35,126 bases of DNA from Bacteroidia bacterium (lineage in GTDB: Bacteria > Bacteroidota > Bacteroidia > SpSt-205). Under the pieces are notes generated by a model. It was not told the DNA's origin and did no database searches. It saw nothing but the letters and a program-made list of their open reading frames with translations. The stretch spans positions 1 to 35,126 of the forward strand of contig JANXAJ010000022.1 in the NCBI GenBank assembly GCA_025062295.1, given 5' to 3'. Shown piece after piece: positions 31,359-35,126 of this stretch. The first letter of the stretch is position 1. Each line of letters begins with the position of its first letter. The translations under genes and the position numbers were made by a program.

Positions 31359-32333
31359 GTGAAAACCTCTCTGATTCGGCACGATTGGACTCAGCAAGAA
31401 GTGGAAGAGCTTTATAGGCGACCTCTTTTAGCCCTTATTATGGAGGCTGCGGCTCTCCATCGGCAGTTTCATAAGCCAGGACAGATGCAGATGTGTACCC
31501 TTCTTTCTATCAAGACGGGCGGTTGCCCAGAAGATTGTGCATATTGTGCGCAGTCGGTTCATTATCAGACGAATATACAAGTTCATCGGTTACTGGATGT
31601 AGAGGCAGTGGTGGAAGCAGCTCGTCAAGCTAAGGCTCAGGGGGCGAGCCGATTTTGCATGGGGGCGGCATGGCGAGAAGTGCGCAGCAATCGTGACTTT
31701 GAACGAATCCTCAGAATGGTGCGAGAAGTGCGGGCGCTTGGCTTAGAAGTCTGTGCTACCCTGGGCATGCTTACTGTGGAGCAGGCCCAAGCCCTCAAGG
31801 AAGCAGGGCTCACTGCCTACAATCATAACTTAGATACCTCAGAAGCTTATTACAACAGAATTATTACGACTCGGACCTATCAAGACCGACTACGCACTCT
31901 TGACTCCGCCCGGCAAGCTGGTCTAACTCTCTGTAGTGGAGGGATCCTCGGCATGGGTGAATCAGAAGCGGATCGGATTGCCTTCCTTCACACCTTGGCT
32001 ACGATGGAGCCCCATCCAGAGTCTGTTCCCATCAATGCCCTCGTTCCTATTGCAGGGACCCCTCTAGGCGATCGCGAACCCCCTTCTGTGTGGGAGATGG
32101 TCAGAGCCATTGCTGTAGCGCGTATTTTGATGCCGCAGAGTATGATTCGGCTTGCAGCAGGGCGAGAACGGCTCTCACCTGTAGAGCAAGCCCTCTGCTT
32201 TATTGCGGGAGCCAATTCCATATTTCTGGGAGAGAAGCTGCTCACTGCTCCAAATGCTCCTCCCTCAGAGGACCTTGCTCTCTTTGAGATTTTAGGAATA
32301 GAACCAATGCCCGCTTTCTCTCAATTTTCCTAA
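31359..32333 (+). CDS. bioB: Biotin synthase
   Basis: The 324-residue radical SAM enzyme inserts sulfur into dethiobiotin. The [4Fe-4S] ligands are Cys56, Cys60 and Cys63 ([12 protein letters not shown]). The further signatures are MGAAWREV and [26 protein letters not shown], then [11 protein letters not shown], and AAGRE near the end, which carries the usual [2Fe-2S] site Arg region. The start codon is GTG. No other biotin genes are adjacent; asd follows after 8 bases. Confidence 0.96.
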   Translation: MKTSLIRHDWTQQEVEELYRRPLLALIMEAAALHRQFHKPGQMQMCTLLSIKTGGCPEDCAYCAQSVHYQTNIQVHRLLDVEAVVEAARQAKAQGASRFCMGAAWREVRSNRDFERILRMVREVRALGLEVCATLGMLTVEQAQALKEAGLTAYNHNLDTSEAYYNRIITTRTYQDRLRTLDSARQAGLTLCSGGILGMGESEADRIAFLHTLATMEPHPESVPINALVPIAGTPLGDREPPSVWEMVRAIAVARILMPQSMIRLAAGRERLSPVEQALCFIAGANSIFLGEKLLTAPNAPPSEDLALFEILGIEPMPAFSQFS

Positions 32334-32341
32334 GGGGAGCT

Positions 32342-33322
32342 ATGCGCATAGGGATTGTGGGAGTGACGGGGCTAGTGGGGCGAACTTTTTTAGAAGCCCT
32401 TCCAGTTTATGGATTTGAGTCTGCAGAGGTTTTTGGAGCAGCCTCGTCTCGCTCTGTAGGTATATCTATCCCGTTTCGTTCGGGCTCTCTAAAAGTAGAA
32501 AGCATAGAAGTACTCCTTCAGCGTCGATTAGACATTGTCTTCTTTTCTGCTGGGGCAGGAGTCAGTCGGGAGTGGGCGCTGCGTTTTGTGGAAGCAGGAG
32601 CAGTTGTCATTGACAATTCCTCGGCTTGGCGATTGGAGCCGCAAGTACCCCTCATCGTACCCGAAGTGAATCCTCATGCGATAGGAGAAGCTCGCCTGAT
32701 TGCGAATCCAAACTGTTCTACGATTCAGCTTGTTACAGTCCTTGCACCGCTTGCCCGGGCTTTTGGGCTGGAGCGAGTGGTAGTCTCTACTTATCAAGCG
32801 GTGAGCGGAACAGGACAGCGAGCAATCGCTCAGCTCATGGCAGAGCGAGAAGGACAATCATCTCATCCTTCCCCCTATCCTCATCCGATAGACCTGAATT
32901 GCCTCCCCCAGTGTGATGTCTTTGATGAGGAGGGCTATACTCGGGAGGAGTGGAAAATCATTCGGGAGTCTCGCAAGATTTTAGAACTACCCGACTTGGC
33001 TATTACAGCAACGGCCGTGAGAGTTCCTGTGCTGGTGGGACATAGCGAGAGTGTGAATGTAACCCTTCAGCGAGATTTCACAATTGAGGCTGTACGAGAG
33101 GTGCTTGCCCAGGCCCCGGGAGTAGTCCTCCAAGATGAGCCAGATCGTTCTTTTTATCCCATGCCTCGCTTCGTAGGCGGGCAAAACGAGGTCTTCGTGG
33201 GACGGCTTCGCCGAGATACCTCTCATCCTCGAGGTTTGAATCTATGGATTGTTGCTGATAATCTCCGAAAGGGAGCTGCTACGAATGCCCTTCAGATTGC
33301 CCAGCATATTAGACAGTCATAG
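32342..33322 (+). CDS. asd: Aspartate-semialdehyde dehydrogenase
   Basis: The 326-residue enzyme reduces aspartyl phosphate to aspartate semialdehyde for lysine, threonine, methionine and diaminopimelate synthesis. The N-terminal NADP-binding motif GVTGLVGRTF is at 7-16. The catalytic Cys125 is in NPNCSTIQL, and the segment with VPVLVGHSESVNV belongs to the C-terminal catalytic part. It starts 8 bases after bioB. A purine-rich AAGGGGAG (32332-32339) precedes the ATG, one of the few possible Shine-Dalgarno sequences here. It is slightly short for the family but complete. Confidence 0.95.
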   Translation: MRIGIVGVTGLVGRTFLEALPVYGFESAEVFGAASSRSVGISIPFRSGSLKVESIEVLLQRRLDIVFFSAGAGVSREWALRFVEAGAVVIDNSSAWRLEPQVPLIVPEVNPHAIGEARLIANPNCSTIQLVTVLAPLARAFGLERVVVSTYQAVSGTGQRAIAQLMAEREGQSSHPSPYPHPIDLNCLPQCDVFDEEGYTREEWKIIRESRKILELPDLAITATAVRVPVLVGHSESVNVTLQRDFTIEAVREVLAQAPGVVLQDEPDRSFYPMPRFVGGQNEVFVGRLRRDTSHPRGLNLWIVADNLRKGAATNALQIAQHIRQS

Positions 33323-34952
33323 GAAGATTATTTTTCCTCTGCTCCTCATTGCGGGCTTTGCCCTTCTGTGGACAATAGGGATCGGACGCATCCCCCTCTT
33401 TGACTGGGACGAAGTGAACTTCGCCGAATGTGCCCGAGAAATGCGTCTAACTGACGAATACCTCTATGCTCAAATCGGATTTCTTCCCTTCTGGGAGAAG
33501 CCGCCCCTTTTTTTCTGGATACAGACGCTGAGCATGAAGATATGGGGGGAAACTGCATTCGCTGCCCGATTTCCAAATGTCCTCATCTCTCTCCTCACCC
33601 TCTTCACCTTATACCGCCTTGGATCGCATTGGCATGGGTCTTCGTTTGGTATAACTTGGCTCTTTTTATATGGGGTTTCCCTTCTTCCTTCATTTTATGC
33701 CAGAAGCGCGCTTATAGACCCTCTTTTCAACTTTTTTATGCTGCTGGCGGTGGTAATGGGGAGTGCTGGGTTGGAAAGACAGCGTCCAAGCCTTCATAGC
33801 GTGGTATGTGGGATAGCGGCCGCTTGTGCTACCCTAACGAAGGGCCCTGTAGGGTCTTTCCTGCCAGCCTTAGCGCTTGCTACAGCTGGTGTAATGTACC
33901 GACGGTTGAGAGAGCTTATTCGATTAGGGTTAATCGGTGGTCTCTCTTACTTGATAATCGTAGGTGGGTGGATATATCTCCTTTACCGCCGAGGTGAAGC
34001 CGATCTTCTTGAGGCATTTTGGGCATATCAGTGGAGACTTTTTTCTACGGCTGATGCTGGACATGCGGGTCCGTGGTATTATCACCTGCTCGTTTTGAGC
34101 TTGGGCATGTTTCCAGCATCGTGGTGGGCAATAGGTATGAAAAGGATTCGGCAATTACCTCTTTCTGCTCAAATCCTCCTTTTCCTGACAGGATGGACTA
34201 TAGTCATTTTCAGTATCGTGAAGACGAAAATCCTTCATTATTCCTCACTGGCTTACTATGGAATAGCTTACATGGCTGCGTGGGTATGGACCTATCGGCA
34301 TCATTGGATTGAGCGGTGGGGATGGATTCTCTTCAATATAGGAGCCATCTTATTTGGTATCCTTACGGTGGGGGGAGGCATCCTTATGACTCAAACGAGC
34401 CTCTGGATGACGAAATTAAGAGACCCTTTTGTCAGGGCTGCCATACAGGATACGCCTCTCCAATGGAGTGGATGGGAGGGGTGGATGGGGCTCATTCTTA
34501 TCGGTGGCGTTAGCTTCCTCAACCTTTTGACGCTCGGACGATGGAAGCGTCTTATCTTGGCTGGCGGACTCGTAGGACTATGGCAGATGCTGACTTTAGC
34601 TACCTTCGCCCCTCGGATAGAGCTTTATACTCAGGGACCCTTACGCCGCTTTGCTGAAGAAAAAGCAGCAGAAGGAGCAGTAGTGTGGTGTCTAGGTTTC
34701 AAAAGCTATATCCCCTACTTCTATGGGCGCATGCAGCCAGGTATGTCCCCGAAGCTGACAGGCGATCCCATAGCTTTTCAAAACTTTCTTCTTTCAGCCG
34801 AGGTGCCAGTTCCTGTGTATTTTGTGAGCCGAGTTGATCGGTATCAAAGTTTTATACGCACTTATTCTTTGGAGGTGCTTGGATATGCAGGGGGATATGT
34901 GTTTCTCAGGCCTAATCCTCTGAGGCGAGGAGCCATATTCCCTTGGGCGTAG
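33285..34952 (+). CDS. ArnT/PMT-like membrane glycosyltransferase
   Basis: The 555-residue protein appears to be a GT-C fold glycosyltransferase of the ArnT/PMT_2 type, which moves a sugar from a polyprenyl phosphate donor to lipids or proteins. The first loop holds the DWDEVNFAECAREM motif with acidic residues in the position of the catalytic Asp, followed by EKPPLFFWIQTLSMKIWG. About ten to twelve hydrophobic helices follow, then a soluble C-terminal part (about 440-555). I chose the ATG at 33285 because GGGAG (33271-33275) lies 9 bases upstream; a TTG at 33297 is an alternative. It overlaps asd by 38 bases. The acceptor is unknown. Confidence 0.85.
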   Translation: MPFRLPSILDSHRKIIFPLLLIAGFALLWTIGIGRIPLFDWDEVNFAECAREMRLTDEYLYAQIGFLPFWEKPPLFFWIQTLSMKIWGETAFAARFPNVLISLLTLFTLYRLGSHWHGSSFGITWLFLYGVSLLPSFYARSALIDPLFNFFMLLAVVMGSAGLERQRPSLHSVVCGIAAACATLTKGPVGSFLPALALATAGVMYRRLRELIRLGLIGGLSYLIIVGGWIYLLYRRGEADLLEAFWAYQWRLFSTADAGHAGPWYYHLLVLSLGMFPASWWAIGMKRIRQLPLSAQILLFLTGWTIVIFSIVKTKILHYSSLAYYGIAYMAAWVWTYRHHWIERWGWILFNIGAILFGILTVGGGILMTQTSLWMTKLRDPFVRAAIQDTPLQWSGWEGWMGLILIGGVSFLNLLTLGRWKRLILAGGLVGLWQMLTLATFAPRIELYTQGPLRRFAEEKAAEGAVVWCLGFKSYIPYFYGRMQPGMSPKLTGDPIAFQNFLLSAEVPVPVYFVSRVDRYQSFIRTYSLEVLGYAGGYVFLRPNPLRRGAIFPWA

Positions 34953-35029
34953 CTTCCACTACAGGGGAGACGAAATGGGTCTTCATACCCTTTAGAACCC
35001 AAGGTCCATCTCAATCCGCTGAGGAAGCT
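34953..35029. other. Short gap after the glycosyltransferase with a weak hairpin
   Basis: This is a 77-base stretch. GGGT and ACCC (within 34976-34990) can form a small hairpin with a 6-base loop, followed by TTTAG. This is a weak terminator candidate at best. No -7 box was found here. Confidence 0.25.
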
Positions 35030-35126
35030 ATGAGAGAGGTCTGTTTGACTCTTGGTCTTGCCCTGTGCTGCCTGCTTAGCTTTGCTGGGTATGGTCTAAA
35101 AATGTGTAGGAGGGGCGGCGGCAGCT
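35030..35126 (+). CDS. Possible start of a gene running off the right edge
   Basis: An ATG at 35030 opens a frame that stays open to the last base (32 codons). It encodes a signal-peptide- or anchor-like segment (MREVCLTLGLALCCLLSFAG) and then a short polar, basic stretch (residues 20-32) that includes a Gly triplet. A purine-rich GAGGAAG (35021-35027) precedes the ATG, closer than usual for a Shine-Dalgarno sequence. The same frame is open further upstream, back to about 34916, so an earlier non-ATG start is possible. The product is unknown. Confidence 0.35.
   Translation, partial: MREVCLTLGLALCCLLSFAGYGLKMCRRGGGS

Overview
The window looks like a chromosomal segment of a member of the Bacteroidota (or a close relative in the FCB group). 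It encodes a gliding-motility/type IX secretion C-terminal domain protein (1667-3064), a PorE-like PD40/OmpA protein (16376-18556), a Bacteroidota-type putative porin and lipid A / LPS functions (LpxK, an LpxL-like acyltransferase, LptB). Its promoters carry the Bacteroidota -7 box TAnnTTTG. It is a gene-dense housekeeping region: most neighbours overlap by a few bases. I see no insertion sequence, prophage or CRISPR array.

Layout. 1-1683 (+): a small membrane protein, tRNA-Arg(TCG) fused almost directly to rplY, and a DUF4230-like protein. 1667-5508 (-): a CHU_C/PKD surface protein and an 810-residue secreted repeat protein. 5538-10002 (-): nuoI, nuoJ, a PTPS/QueD enzyme, folE, an LpxL-like acyltransferase, nuoE and carA, read as one tightly overlapping operon. 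10033-16160 (+): guaB, a partner-switching module (membrane GAF-PP2C phosphatase, STAS antagonist, RsbW-like kinase), ruvB and queG. 16161-16375: a 215-base convergent gap full of hairpins. 16376-19033 (-): the PorE-like protein and a lipoprotein. 19123-21378 (+): an RsmI-like methylase and a YifB/ComM ATPase. 21352-26138 (-): nuoH, clpC, an outer-membrane protein and ubiX. 26198-26442 (+): tRNA-Ser(GCT), tRNA-Pro(TGG), tRNA-Arg(TCT). 26440-31331 (-): lpxK, a purine nucleoside phosphorylase, a putative porin, then lptB and an ECF sigma factor. 31359-34952 (+): bioB, asd and an ArnT/PMT-like glycosyltransferase, with a possible partial gene running off the right edge.

The most striking pattern is in gene starts. 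At eight protein genes a TAnnTTTG box ends 3-6 bases (usually exactly 4) before the start codon. Because the box sits around -7, these mRNAs should be leaderless or nearly so. The same box lies exactly 8 bases before both tRNA units, which fits a start site about 4 bases after the box. rplY follows a tRNA by two bases, so tRNA 3' processing would also give it a nearly leaderless mRNA. The pattern also corrects several starts. Other points of interest are a 98-base coding overlap between nuoI and nuoJ, complex I genes split over three places, and a 30-base divergent gap holding two back-to-back promoters.
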